Below, in pieces: positions 24,665 to 36,310 of a stretch of 64,000 nucleotides of DNA. Numbering within the stretch: the stretch's first letter is position 1; every line of letters starts with the position of its first letter. The DNA lies in NCBI GenBank assembly GCA_914767715.1, contig OU612066.1, positions 21,612,283 through 21,676,282 on the forward strand, read 5' to 3'. A program made the position numbers and the translations under genes. The notes below the pieces were generated by a model. It saw only the letters and a program-made list of their open reading frames with translations. It was not told the DNA's origin and ran no database searches. Origin of the DNA: Membranipora membranacea. Taxonomy: Eukaryota; Bryozoa; Gymnolaemata; Cheilostomatida; Membraniporidae.

Positions 24665-27600
24665 ATCCACTGGGCGACACAGCATCACATAAGAGAAATG
24701 GCCGTCTCAGTAGCAGAAGATGCACCACATCTGGTAACATGTGGTAACTGCCTCGAGGAAGAGGGGTTTATCCATAACCCGATGTTTCTGCCCTGTGCTC
24801 ATGTCTGCTGTGAGACTTGTCTGAGGAGGCAACTCAAGAAGACTGATGTAATCGAATGTAGGGTTTGTCAGTACGTATCAGGTTCACAGAGCATCTAATA
24901 TGACAGTGTTTCTAAGAACAGTCTTGCAACGAGTCTCTGGTTTGAACTATCAACTATATATTTTATTGTTGTGTAGCTCCACATTGATTCAACTTATCTA
25001 GTCAGGTGATTAACACCATTTATCTGTAGCCGATTTAAAACATTCCCTTCACATGATTTCCTGTTGTGCAGGAAAGGGGGCGGGGCAGTGTTGGAGGGAG
25101 AGCTGGCAGGATAGAATAAGTTGGATGCGTTTCGGGATGGTCTAAAGTGGGAAAGTTGGCTTCATGGTGCTGGCCACATTGTCGGGAGATAGTAACTCCA
25201 CTGTATCCTTCACTAATTCAATTGCAACATTACTCCGCTCGATAATTGATTAAGTATGACATAAAGCGCAACATTTTTTGATTTGTAGAAACAAGTGCAA
25301 GGTGGTTATAGACAAACTTTCTTCAGCCTTAGAGGATGTGCATCCTACTACATTCTGTGAACCATGTGAGAAAAGTGGAAAACTAAAGATGACCGCCAAC
25401 ACTTACTGTCTGACCTGTGAACATAAGTACTGTGCTGCTCATCAAAAGGTATATAGTAATCAAGGACTGTAGCTGTGTGTCTGTTAGGCAATTTGGAGAA
25501 CTAATTTTACAATTCGAATGGCATTAACAACGATAGCTACGGAGTGTTTTATCAAGGTGTTAGAGTTAGTGTCTCTAACTCTAACTCCTTGGTTTTATAC
25601 ATCATAATTTTTTAGGGAGCCAAGTGTAAAGGGAGAAAGAGAACTATCCTTTAGCTGTGATAAATGAGATTTGAATAATTTTGTCATTACAGCTTCACAT
25701 TGAGCTAAACTGGCATCACGAGACTCAGAGTATAAAGGAGTACATGAGATCAACCTCAACAGTAGATCAGCAGAAGTTCTGTGAGACTCATAAAGATCAA
25801 GTAATCACTTTTGGATGTTCTAAGTGTTGGAAGGTTTACTGTGTGTACTGCGTGTCTACTGTAACTGGAAATTGTGAAAGTGGTGAGATATATGTAATTC
25901 CGCATCATCATATTATTATTGTATATACAGCAGCAGATTGGATAACGGTTTTAGTTTCTAAACACATTAAAAACAACTCAAATTGAGCGCTCTTCTAATC
26001 TGAGAGGACAACTCTCTTGGTTACACAAAGAAAAGTCATAGATTTTCGCTGAGATGGCTTACAACACAAAATTCTGACTCTATTCAACTTAATCATAACT
26101 GGGTGCCAAAAATAACTGGAAAAGGGGTTTCGGCCTATCAAGATAGTTAATATATTTTTCCCAATTTCCAAATTTGACACCACAAGGAGTTTGCTGAGTC
26201 CATTCTGAGAGTTTGTGAGAAAAATACCCGAGGCTCGATGTCATGGGAATAACTCATATGAGATGCATAAAGAGAGTTGGAAATGATAAAATTCTAGGAT
26301 TTTCCTTATCATAATTATTAGGTATTATTGAGCTGTTGAAATTGAGATAAATCTGATCTGATATGTGTTTTTTTTTTGACAGCAACTCGTGTTATCCTGA
26401 GCGCGCGAGTAAATACATCTTTTTGCCTTGCATTTATATCACATCATATTTATGGGTAGATGGATGTGTAAGGAGCGGATCACTGATCCAAGACGGCCGG
26501 TATCTGATCCCTGGCATAAAAGTTGGTGTCAGGAAAGGCAGTCGTATGATGACCAAAGACACAGGCTATCATAACCATTGACAGGTGTTTTTTAGCTATT
26601 CAGATTACAATCTAAAAGGGAGGTCATTATTTTACAACTCAAACATTTTTCTCTGTCTTTCTAGCAGGATCTTCGCACAAGCTTTTACCTCTCAAAGAGC
26701 TGACAGCTGAGGTGAAGAAAGCATTTGAGCCGAAACAAGCAGAAGCTGAGGAGTTGTTTGATAAATGGTCAGCTGTGATGAAGGAGGCAGCGATCACTCT
26801 GTCTAACTGGGATACAAAAACTGAGGAAGGAGTCGGACTTATTGATGATACAGAGGAGAAACAGGTATTGTTATCACAGTCATAATGAATAAATGAAAAA
26901 TATTTTGTTGATACCTTATCGATAGGTATTGGAAGAGAATACAAAATGTTATAACACTGAATCTTGATGAAATACAACTCTGCGTGAGATAGATAGGTTT
27001 GACCGGTCGAAATTTACCGTAAAAAAAAGTCATCTTTCACTTATTGCCTACTACTTTTATAGATACAAGCTATCAGAGAGAAATATGGAAAGTTAAAGGA
27101 GGAGTATATCACAAACAGAAGCAGCACTAAAGATAAGCTAACAGAGTATATAGAGAAGGATGCTGGACTAAAACTCACTGAGTTTCATGAACAGATTAAA
27201 ACTTTCCGGTCTGATCTATCTAAACAACACTGTGTAAGTTGTTCAATCAATTTTGAGGTTGTGAGTCTTTCACTGCTTTTGTCCTACTTAGGGTAGCAAA
27301 GAGGATTGAATATATCAAGTTGTCCTCTCATTGACATTGAGGCAGCAACTTCAAAATAATGTTTTTATCGTTTATTTGGTCGGAGGCTTGAAAAGACAGG
27401 CTACCCAACTCAAGCTTCGTCAGTTGTTGCAATATCAGTTCCACATGAAATTAATGCCTTTATAGTAGTAGATCACCATATAAGTCAGTAAAAGCTTTCT
27501 GAAACCAAAACTCCACCCATTTGTAAAGTTTATTGTGAAATTTCCAAAAGAAAAAACTCTGGGTACCAGTCTTCAACGAAAACATTTCTTAATTTCCTAA

Positions 27601-29142
27601 TTTTCTTAATTATAGTAGCTATAAATTAACATACACATCGAATTGCCTTCTTATTTTACAGGTTGATTTGCTGCGAACAAAGAAGATATTAGAGACTAAA
27701 CTGGATGATATGGCTGTTGACGAATTCAAAGGTCTAGTGGTGGAAAATCAACTGAATATCCAGACCAATGGTATATATGTTTTTCCTGCTGCTTCAATCG
27801 TCATCTCGCCATCTTGCCACCCTCCACGTTATAATGCTATGAAAATTTGCGTGCAAACCTGCAAAGTGATTAATTGATGCAATAAGTTTGAAGTGGAAAT
27901 GTTGGGCTCTGCATGAGGAGCCACTAACTGAGGAACAAACCTGATAATGCGAAGGATGGCATTAATCCTAGTAAACGATTTGTTTTAAGTGTCTTGTTCA
28001 TTTCTAAACCGCGTAAAAACAAAAAAATAATTTGTTATATTTCAGAATCTGACACCACAGAGATAAACGCTGCTCTGGTTCCGACAGACGACTTTTTGAT
28101 CGGTGATGACCTCATGAGAAGTAGAAAACCTCCGACCTCGATACGGCTGGTGAAGCAGCTGGCAGCAAATGACTATTGCCTCACATCATGTAGTTATAAA
28201 GGTGTAACTTATGTAGGTCTAACCAGCGGCTCAATCAACAGAATAGATGAAGCTGGTAACAAGACAGCAGACTTCATCAAACTATCCAAATACATCCTCA
28301 CCATAAGAGCTCATCAGGATCGACTCTACATTCTCATGTGCGGACAACCTTACAAGATCTATGTGTATGATTTGAATGGTCAACAGACCACCTCCTGGGA
28401 TCACTCAGACAGCAATGGCAATGGCAATTACCATGGGAGCAAACTGTGCATTGTGAACAATCAGATTTTTGCTGCTGATGCCACCAATAAGAGAATCACT
28501 AACTATAATCTCAACGGGAAAGTGATGAGACAGATTCCATGTCCTACAATCCCGACCAACACCAACATATCCATGTGTTCAGCAGGAGAAAACTCTGTCA
28601 TCATCACCACTTACTCACCTGCTCAGGTATTCAAGTTCAACATGAGAACAGAGACTGTACTCTGGACTACAAGCCTCACAGCAGTACCACTCTCTGTAGC
28701 CTGCAGTAATGATGTAGTACTGGTCAGTGGAGATGGATACGGGGGCAGTAAGAGAGGTGTATGGATAGAAGTTCTAAATACAGCGACTGGTGAGAACTTT
28801 ACTCGTTAAATTATATTATATACATGTAGGTCTTTCATATAACAATAGAGTACTACAAAGTCCTGGTTAAATTAGTTTAGGGATTAGGGGATCAGTACCC
28901 TCATCGAAGCAACCAAACCACCAGTTAAATGTACGGATTTTGTTACCTTGTTCTGTGCGGTCTAATGTATGCGCATACTTTCTTATCCTCTATTGCAAAT
29001 TTCAGGTGAACACATAACAGAATTTAACGATCAAGAAGGAGTACAGACTGAGGTGTTGGATTTATGGACAGAGAATAACAGGCTGCTGGTGTCCAGTTAT
29101 TTTCAGAGCTCTGTGCTGTGTTATGAACTTCTCTATGATTAA
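24665..29142 (+). CDS. TRIM-like RING/B-box/coiled-coil/propeller protein, copy C, intact, 626 aa
   Basis: The coding sequence starts at ATG 24698 in an exon that begins after an acceptor at 24664. Exons are 24698-24870, 25289-25448, 25693-25882, 26668-26864, 27063-27233, 27662-27770, 28046-28789 and 29006-29142. They total 1881 bases, with every junction in phase. Domains: a C3HC4 RING with Cys15, Cys18, Cys33, His35, Cys38, Cys41, Cys54 and Cys57. B-box 1 lies around residues 81-120 (Cys81, Cys84, Cys98, Cys101, Cys106, His109). B-box 2 has Cys141, His144, Cys153, Cys156, Cys161 and Cys164. A charged coiled coil spans about 176-333, and an NHL/WD-like propeller about 335-626. This is the TRIM layout of a ubiquitin E3 ligase: RING for E2 binding, coiled coil for dimerisation, propeller for substrate. 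The target is unknown. It is the only complete copy in the window. An AATAAA follows at 29235. Confidence 0.88.
27318..27350. repeat. Short hairpin repeat in intron 5 of TRIM copy C
   Basis: AAGTTGTCCTCTCA on the left and TGAGGCAGCAACTT on the right form a near-perfect stem with a six-base loop. The same intron carries it in copy A, fragment B and copy D. Confidence 0.55.
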
Positions 29143-30008
29143 TGTTTAGCTTTCAGTAACTTTATATAGGCAGTGAACTTCTATATAAATTATGATTTAC
29201 AGAAAACTGTTGCCCACTTGATGATTAAATTTCTAATAAACAAAATTTACTTTTAGATATTATAATGTTGAGGTTAACCTTATCATCATAAAGCTCACCG
29301 CTATCAAGGCAGATAAACTTCATACTTTATAGAGTTCAAACCAAGTTAAATCATCAATTGTCATAAAAAATCATTGACAGTTGATGGCGTTGTTTACAAA
29401 AGTGCTAGCTAACATTTCCCACCTATTTTATACATTCCCTTTACAGTTATTTCCATCTCTCTCAATTTGAAGCCGTCCGTTCCTGCAAAAATATGTTTTA
29501 TGTATTTAAATTTATGTAATTTATATAAAAACATTTATTATTTACGCCTGAAATCAACAGGACCCAAATTCTGACCTTAGCGGTTAGTCTCAGCAGGGGA
29601 GGGGAATTCAATTTTTACTGGACTGAGCCCCTATTGATAGCTTCTAACCTATTTATTTTCCACCATAAGTAAGCTGTTTACTCCATGATTTATTTCCATT
29701 TCACACAAAAAATACAGATTTAAACTTCTTTAATTTCAACTGCATAAGCAAGTAGTTCCGGCGCCACAGTACTGTCCACCAAAGTCGACATGTTCTGATA
29801 GGATGGTACTGCAATTGTAATTAGCAGTAGGCAAAAGACTGAGATACATCGAAGTCATCAGGCCATTTTGAATCCAGCTTGAATATACATGTTAAGGCTT
29901 TCCAGAGAGTCAACCTAAACGCAAGTGCTACAGTCAGGATGGAGAACATCATTACAGTTAAAATAAGCAGTACTGTATTTTTAGTAAAACACGCATTATA
30001 ATAACAAC

Positions 30009-30188
30009 ATGGCAACTTTGGGAACAGGACGTTTTCCAGAGCACCATGCTGATAGATACAATAAAATAGTTTATGCATTGATGCCCGAACGGTGTCGACA
30101 AGAGAGGCAGTGGTTTCAAGACAGATTGACCAGCTTTCTTACTAAATGTGAGATCATCCTGGATAAACTCTCTCCGCAGACAGTTTAA
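30009..30188 (+). CDS. Small ORF downstream of TRIM copy C, 59 aa, function unknown
   Basis: An ATG-to-TAA frame begins MATLGTGRFPEHHADRYNK and ends DKLSPQTV. The copy in module D (55706-55998) keeps most of the residues, but its start is put out of frame by one extra base. Its C-terminal part carries about 39 more codons that are in frame here only if a segment was deleted. The copy in module A is decayed. The helical, charged, Arg/Glu-rich composition resembles small helical interaction domains but no family is recognised. It could be a last exon of an unseen transcript rather than a gene of its own. Confidence 0.3.
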   Translation: MATLGTGRFPEHHADRYNKIVYALMPERCRQERQWFQDRLTSFLTKCEIILDKLSPQTV

Positions 30189-30925
30189 AAAATTTGAACA
30201 AGGTGAATAACTCATGCTCAATATCAATTCTTAGAGCTTCTCTTAGGTGCCATGATCTAGTTTCAGATTATGAAGAACTTACCGTGGACGCTTGCGACTA
30301 GAAACTGACGTAGCAGCAGCACAAACACAGGAGGCAGCAAGAACCGATGACAGACGATCACTTTCCGTTAGTGACTTTTTTAGTATAATTTGCTGTAGCT
30401 AAGTCTGTTTCTGTTTCATACTAAATTGTACCACATACATTGGGTTCACATATTCTTTGAAAATATGAATATTTGTCGAGGAAAGGGGTCTTTACATACG
30501 GCAACTACCCTCTGCTCCTAGCCGTGCACTGGGCTTTGCATATGTCCCTGATTGTTCCTTAGGTGTCTTATTATCCTCTGTGGAAAACTACCGTGGTAAA
30601 TTTGTGATGCTGGAAACAGATGTTAACTCATCCATGTAAGCAAATCTTGTTGCATATTTTGGCATAAGATACTTCATTCATAGATCGGGCTGAGAAACGG
30701 TGACGGTCCTATTCTTGTAGTATCTTCATGGGAAGGACTATTCAGTGGTTTATTCTCCTTTGATGCGATGCCAGTAGGCCTAACCCCGAGCGGGCGTCAG
30801 TGCCATTAGCGCTTTGTGGTGGCTGATAAATCTGATCGATCTGTGTTAGATCTCCCGGGTGACTCAACGTCTTTATTGAAGATGGAGTCAATCACTGGGT
30901 CAGAAAACTCCACTGAGAGGTGGTT

Positions 30926-31164
30926 CAGGGGGGTCTTTCAATTAGAAAGAGCGATCCTTTACTAAAGCAAGTTATCACTATCACATCGCTTCAAAATGAT
31001 CACTCACTTGGTCTTTCAATTAGACGAAATCGCTCACTCAGAATGTATATAGTTCCATCAAGTGAGTGAGAGATCTGAAAGCGAGAGCCTAACAGGTATC
31101 ACTCACTCAGGGAGTGAGCGATCAGATTATGATTTTGGCTCTTTTTAATTGAAAGACCCCCCTG
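30926..31164. mobile_element. MITE, 239 bp, with 19-bp inverted ends
   Basis: The ends are CAGGGGGGTCTTTCAATTA and its exact complement. The interior has several GAGTGAG/CTCACTC motifs. The flank continues into CTAAAACATCTATTGCCC, which aligns with module D at about 56231, where the element is absent. A second, decayed member lies at 31973-32096. Confidence 0.75.
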
Positions 31165-31972
31165 ACTAAAACATCTATTGCCCACTCAGACGGTCTCTGG
31201 AAAGCGAATAATAAAAACCTTCACCGGTAATATTTGCTTGTTGTGCAATGGAGAGTTGTCTCCTCATTGATTATTTTGAGACAACTCTAAACAGGAAATG
31301 TATGATCGGCCATATTGGAACTTATGCAGACAACATACCATTTGATTCCATCTGCCTAAGCTGCTTTCTTTTCGAATTGTTTAATTCTTTAAACAAATGT
31401 CTGTATGAGTTTTTTTAATAAGTGAGAAAATGAAAACAGCTACAACCAATCAACTAACCTTCATCGCTGAAGCTTCTGGTACTCAACTATGATTGGAGAG
31501 TGGATGTTTGTAATAGTAGAAACTTGCCCTGCTATTAATTATTTAATTATTATTTATAGGTCTCGAGAATTCTCCCTGTTGGAGAAGATACAATTCATAG
31601 ATAGAATAGATAAGCATCTGCAGTTACAAGGATGTAAACTTTGCCAAAACCAATGTACATATTGATCCATGGCCATTGGTTTTGTCAAAGAAGTACACAT
31701 GCTTTTACTTCTAGTCAACTTGTTGGCTCAAATCAGTTCAGAGCCAACGCATTGACATCACAGTCACATTGGCTGACATGCTTGTAACATTTTCAGCGTC
31801 TAGATTAAGATAGATATATGCCTATGTTATTGGGGGGGGGGAGGTAGAAGTGTTTGAACATGCACATTGGTTGGCAACGTAAACATGCTTGTTACTTTAG
31901 ATGCAATTGATGAGGTGATCCGATTTCAATTTATGTAAATTATACCTCCCTTAATTAGTAGTGGCCCAGGGG

Positions 31973-32096
31973 GGTTCTTTCAATTAAAAACAGCAATTCA
32001 CCATCTGTGAGTGCCCGATTCGAGAATGAGACTCCAAGAGTGTTCAATGGAAAAATGATTTTCGCTCTTTTTAATTAATCAAACCTGTCCTGCTTG
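31973..32096. mobile_element. Decayed member of the CAGGGGGG MITE family
   Basis: The left end reads CAGGGGGGTTCTTTCAATTA. The right end is a degenerate complement (TTAATTAATCAAACCTGTCCTG). It is absent from the aligned place in module D (about 56690), which supports insertion. It is only half as long as the intact member. Confidence 0.5.
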
Positions 32097-33020
32097 TGTG
32101 GGTCCCTGTCCCTGATTGGACACTTGATTTTGTGTGTTTCACTAAACATAAACTGTGTAGAAAAATGTTCTATAAAACCAATATGTTTGACGCTTGGTTT
32201 CACCACAACTGTAAACTGACAAGTTATTCTTTGAGCGGCTCTTGCGAAACTAATTTCTGATCATAACAGAATAAAGTACAGTTGTAAAATACCCTTTCCC
32301 AGTGGCTCCTACATATTGTAGCAGCGGATGGATTGTGTAGACCCACGAATAAGTGTAGCAAAAGTAGAGAACTGAGGCTAGCATACAAGCTCCCCAACTG
32401 TCGATCACACACAACCAACATGCATTCAGACAAGCAAACTTTGCCTGCCTTTGTACTCATTTGTTCACCAAACAAAAGGCCTTTTGTTATACAACTCTCA
32501 TAGGTGTCTTGGGACATGTTTCCCAGACATCCCCCCCCCCCCCAGGGCCTATCCAACATACTACAGCATAACTGTGCTTTATTTTGTAATGATGGAAATA
32601 TGCTATTTTTGATCCCTTTTATACTCTTGAGCTGAACTCAGTAAATATATAATTTACGCTTAATGTTTAGAATAATATCCATCTCATATTGAAGCCGAAA
32701 TTACGATGGATGTAATTATTTTATTGGGATAAAAATCTCAAATTTTTTGTTAAATTGATCAACTTTCAGTTATGCTAACATCTTGTGCATTTGTGGTTAC
32801 CTGGTGGTTTCTTCTTCACTGAATATGTTAAGAGATTGAGAGCAAAAGAAAGTGCATGGTGACCCTGATTCTGAGTTTACTATGATAGTTTGTAGTCGGT
32901 GTATTTTTGAGCTCTCCTTCTGCCTCTATCCATCAAACATGCAGGGATAAAGCCCAAATTATCTGATAAACTCTCCGCTAAGTAACCTTGTAGCCATCTG
33001 TTAAAGAAAACTAAAATTAA

Positions 33021-34395
33021 GGTAATGTCAAAGACCGATCCGAATATCAACATATACCGTTGGAAAGCTGCCGAGCTACTGAAAATGAAAACCTGAACAA
33101 AAGCTTGATTCGATGACGCTGTGTCATTTTAGGAAGGAAATGAGGCAGAAAACGCTCTTTTTGTCGATGCAGATTGAGCAGTCAAATTAATTGCAAGATA
33201 TTTCAAATCAGGTGGAATGTATTCTTAAAGATTGTGTTCATTGTAAAATTTGATTTTCTTTGATATATGACTAGTCTAAATTGACTTTTTACTCACGCCA
33301 TACAGCGCATTTTTTTTGTGAAGCCGTGAAAATATGTGAAATTTCAATCATTAATTCACAACAGATCATAGGCTCGAATCAAAAATAATTAAGATTTTCT
33401 CTTAGAGTACTCTTCAAATGTCATACATATTGACTTTCAAAAAATTAGCTTGCATATTGCAATGACAGTAGACTCTCGAATACGGCTAATATTTTCGCCA
33501 CCTTTGCATAACGCCAAACATGCTGTCCAAATAACCATTATTGTGGCCAAACAAAAATTTTTTGAAAGTTCTCACATACGAAGCCGCTTTCATTAACCAT
33601 GGTGCACACAGGAAATGCCAACATAATTTTTCATTGCCTCTTTATTTTTCTTGAATTTAACGCAAAAGAATGCCAAAAAACAGCTATTGTTAGGGACTTT
33701 TGAGGTCTTTTTAAGGACTTTTGAGGTGTTTTTTTGGCATTCTTTTGCGTTAAATTAAAAAAAAATGAAGATGCAATGAAAAATTATGTTGGCATTTCCT
33801 GTGTGCACCATGGTTAATGAAAGCGGCTTCGTATGTGAGAACTTTCAAAAAAACTTTGTTTGGCCACAATAATGGTTATTTGGACAGCATGTTTGGCGTT
33901 ATGCAAAGGTGGCGAAAATATTAGCCGCATTCGAGAGTCTACTGTCACTGCAATATGCAAGCTAATTTTTTGAAAGTCAATGTGTATGACATTTGAAGAG
34001 TACTCTAAGAGAAAATCATAATTAATTTTGATTCGAGCCTATGATCTGTTGTGAATTTATGATTGAAATTTCACATATTTTCACGGCTTCACAAAAAAAA
34101 TGCGTTGTATGGCGTGACGTAAAAAGTCAACTTTGACTAGTCATATACCAGAGAAAATCAAAATTTATGCTGAATGAAATCTCTAAGTATACATTCCACA
34201 TGTTTTGAAATTTTTTGCAATTAATTTGACCCCTCCATCTGCATTGACAAAAACAGCGATTTTTGCCTCACTTCCTCCCTAAAATGACACAACGCTATCG
34301 AATCAAGTTTTTGTTCAGGTAATCATTTTCAGTAGCTCGGCAGCTTTCCAACGGTATATGATCTGTTGATATTCGGATCAGTCTTTGACATTACC
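33021..34395. mobile_element. 1.37-kb hairpin (foldback) element flanked by TTAA
   Basis: Two arms of about 660 bases are near-perfect reverse complements around a centre of about 50 bases (33681-33729). The ends are GGTAATGTCAAAGAC on the left and its complement on the right, each next to TTAA (33017-33020 and 34396-34399). TTAA is the target of piggyBac-type elements. Because TTAA is its own complement, it could equally belong to the arms. The centre holds two direct copies of GGACTTTTGAGGT. No coding frame spans an arm. A transcript would fold into a very long duplex. Confidence 0.85.
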
Positions 34396-34692
34396 TTAAG
34401 CAGAAGTACAGTAGTTTGGTTCAATGTAATGCACAGAGTAGTTACAGTGGAGATGCCCGTTGTGTCCTACTGTACAATTCTCCCTACAGCTGTTAAATCT
34501 AAGGCTAAATGATACACACTGGTCGCTTACACTACTAGAATGAGGATCTCTTTTTGGGAAATATTGTGTTGACAATGTTGCATTTAGTTCGTTCTTTTTT
34601 CGCTAGTGAGCCGGCTGCAACTTGATAATCCAAACGCAGGGAAATTGGATCATGTTTGATCTGAATGGCTTGTTCGCTGAATGGTATTGCAG

Positions 34693-34868
34693 GTCACCAA
34701 GCTCCTAACCTAGTATCAGCTGTGAATCTTGCTCTTGATGAGATGACAACTCCCGTATATCAGCCCGGTGTAATAGCTAACGCAGCATCGCTGGCTGTCA
34801 GTATACTTAAATCTCCCAAAGCTGTCGGTGTCAAAAGAGATAGCTCATGTCTCCCAACATCAACACAG
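34693..34868 (+). CDS. Isolated exon-like frame, function unknown
   Basis: An open frame between an acceptor (ATTGCAG) and a donor (CAG|GTAGAT) encodes about 59 residues, including SAVNLALDEMTTPVYQPG and VIANAASLAVSILKSP. It is in frame with an upstream ATG at 34665. No neighbouring exon that would join it was found, and module D lacks the region. It may belong to an adhesion-type extracellular domain but this is a guess. It may also be chance. Confidence 0.2.
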
Positions 34869-35289
34869 GTAGATGTTAGTCTGATGCCTACGTGTTTGTT
34901 TGAATCATGTAGGTTTGAGAAGGATAAGAAAGGTCCATTATATCTGACTTTTAGTTATTGTAAATTCAGCGGAGAAGGTTAAAAGGGTTTGAATGGTCAG
35001 GGTGTGTTGGTTGATCTTCTCACCTAATGATTGTTACCCACCTTTGGTGAATGTAGTGGAGGTGTCGGTGATCATGTCTATATCTATCCAAGTTTGATCA
35101 GTGAGTATGGAATATACTCTCTCTGGTTTATATAATCAGGTTACATGACACTAAAGTAATATATTTCTGCATTGTGAACAGACAATTCTCCTGTTGGCGT
35201 CCTGTTAGTTCCCAAAATTCTCTAAATTTATCTATTCTAGGTATCATTTCAACCCCAAATCACCCCAAAAACAAAGCATTATTGCAAAC

Positions 35290-36060
35290 TTAGGCTAGTC
35301 AGCTGACTAGAAAACTATTTGATTCCTCAATCAGTTCGAGATGAGATTGCTTGTTGCGGCCAAATACCCAGCTTATGTGATTGTGTATGCATATCATAGC
35401 TTAGATATTGTCCAGCTTCCTCATGTAATGATTGGTACAATACAATATGAAACGAACTATGCCATACATGTAGTTCTTACCCACAACAATAAAGCTTAGT
35501 ACACAAGTACTCTGAATTAGTCATTTGTTATGATTGAGAAACCCTCTATTTTTCAGAAAACAGAAGCAAAAGGATATGTCTACTATAACGTGCAAGTCCT
35601 CTGTGTTACATGCAGTGATTTTAACAGCAGCAGCACAGATTCATCATGACGACTAACTCAAAATGAAAAGAAAAGGTGTTGCGGCTTGTCGCGGAATCAT
35701 TTCTAATCTCGGATTATAAGACAGCTCCAGTATGGATTATTCATCAAGATACTACGGGTATACTGCTGACTATAGTAGTATATGAGTAGCAGATGTACTT
35801 AGTACCTGATAAATCATGAGCTCTTTATGACTCGTCTCCCACAGATATGAAACAAAATTCAGGATAATATTGATGTATAAGATCAGTCCTGAATTATTTC
35901 TACTCATGGATTATGTAGCTGCTCCTAGATGGATAATTCTTCAAGATATTTCAGCTTTATTGGAATAACAAGAGATAACAATCCACTCAGACCTCTATGT
36001 CAGTACATCCGCACAGCTATGGTAAGTTTCGGCTTTAACCCCTTACACTTTCAATCCAAG
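35290..36060. other. Block shared by modules C and D, no conserved frame
   Basis: This aligns with 58000-58760, including GACATCATAT-like stretches and the sequence around GATTATGTAGCTGCTCCT. Both copies end in a donor-like GTAAGT/GTGAGT after a CGCACA motif. The reading frame that is open in module D (58546-58731) is broken by stops here, so coding is not supported. Confidence 0.45.
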
Positions 36061-36310
36061 ATAGCTTATTTGGCTTTCCATAATATTTTGTATTGTATCT
36101 GAAGCTGCAAAATGCAAATAACAGGGTACGCATCTAACCAATAATGCATTGAAATATTGGAAACAAAATTGTAATCAACACAGCCATGAAGATATGTATA
36201 ATGGACGCATTGAATATACCATAAGAAAACTACACAAAAACTTGAACATGAACATAAAATAGCCTGTGAGCCGGTATGAGTGTAAACATAAATATATATA
36301 TAGGGAGACA

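Noticed and set aside
32224-32559. 111-codon minus-strand frame
   Set aside because: It begins in a poly-C tract, has no recognisable domain and no paralog in modules A or D.
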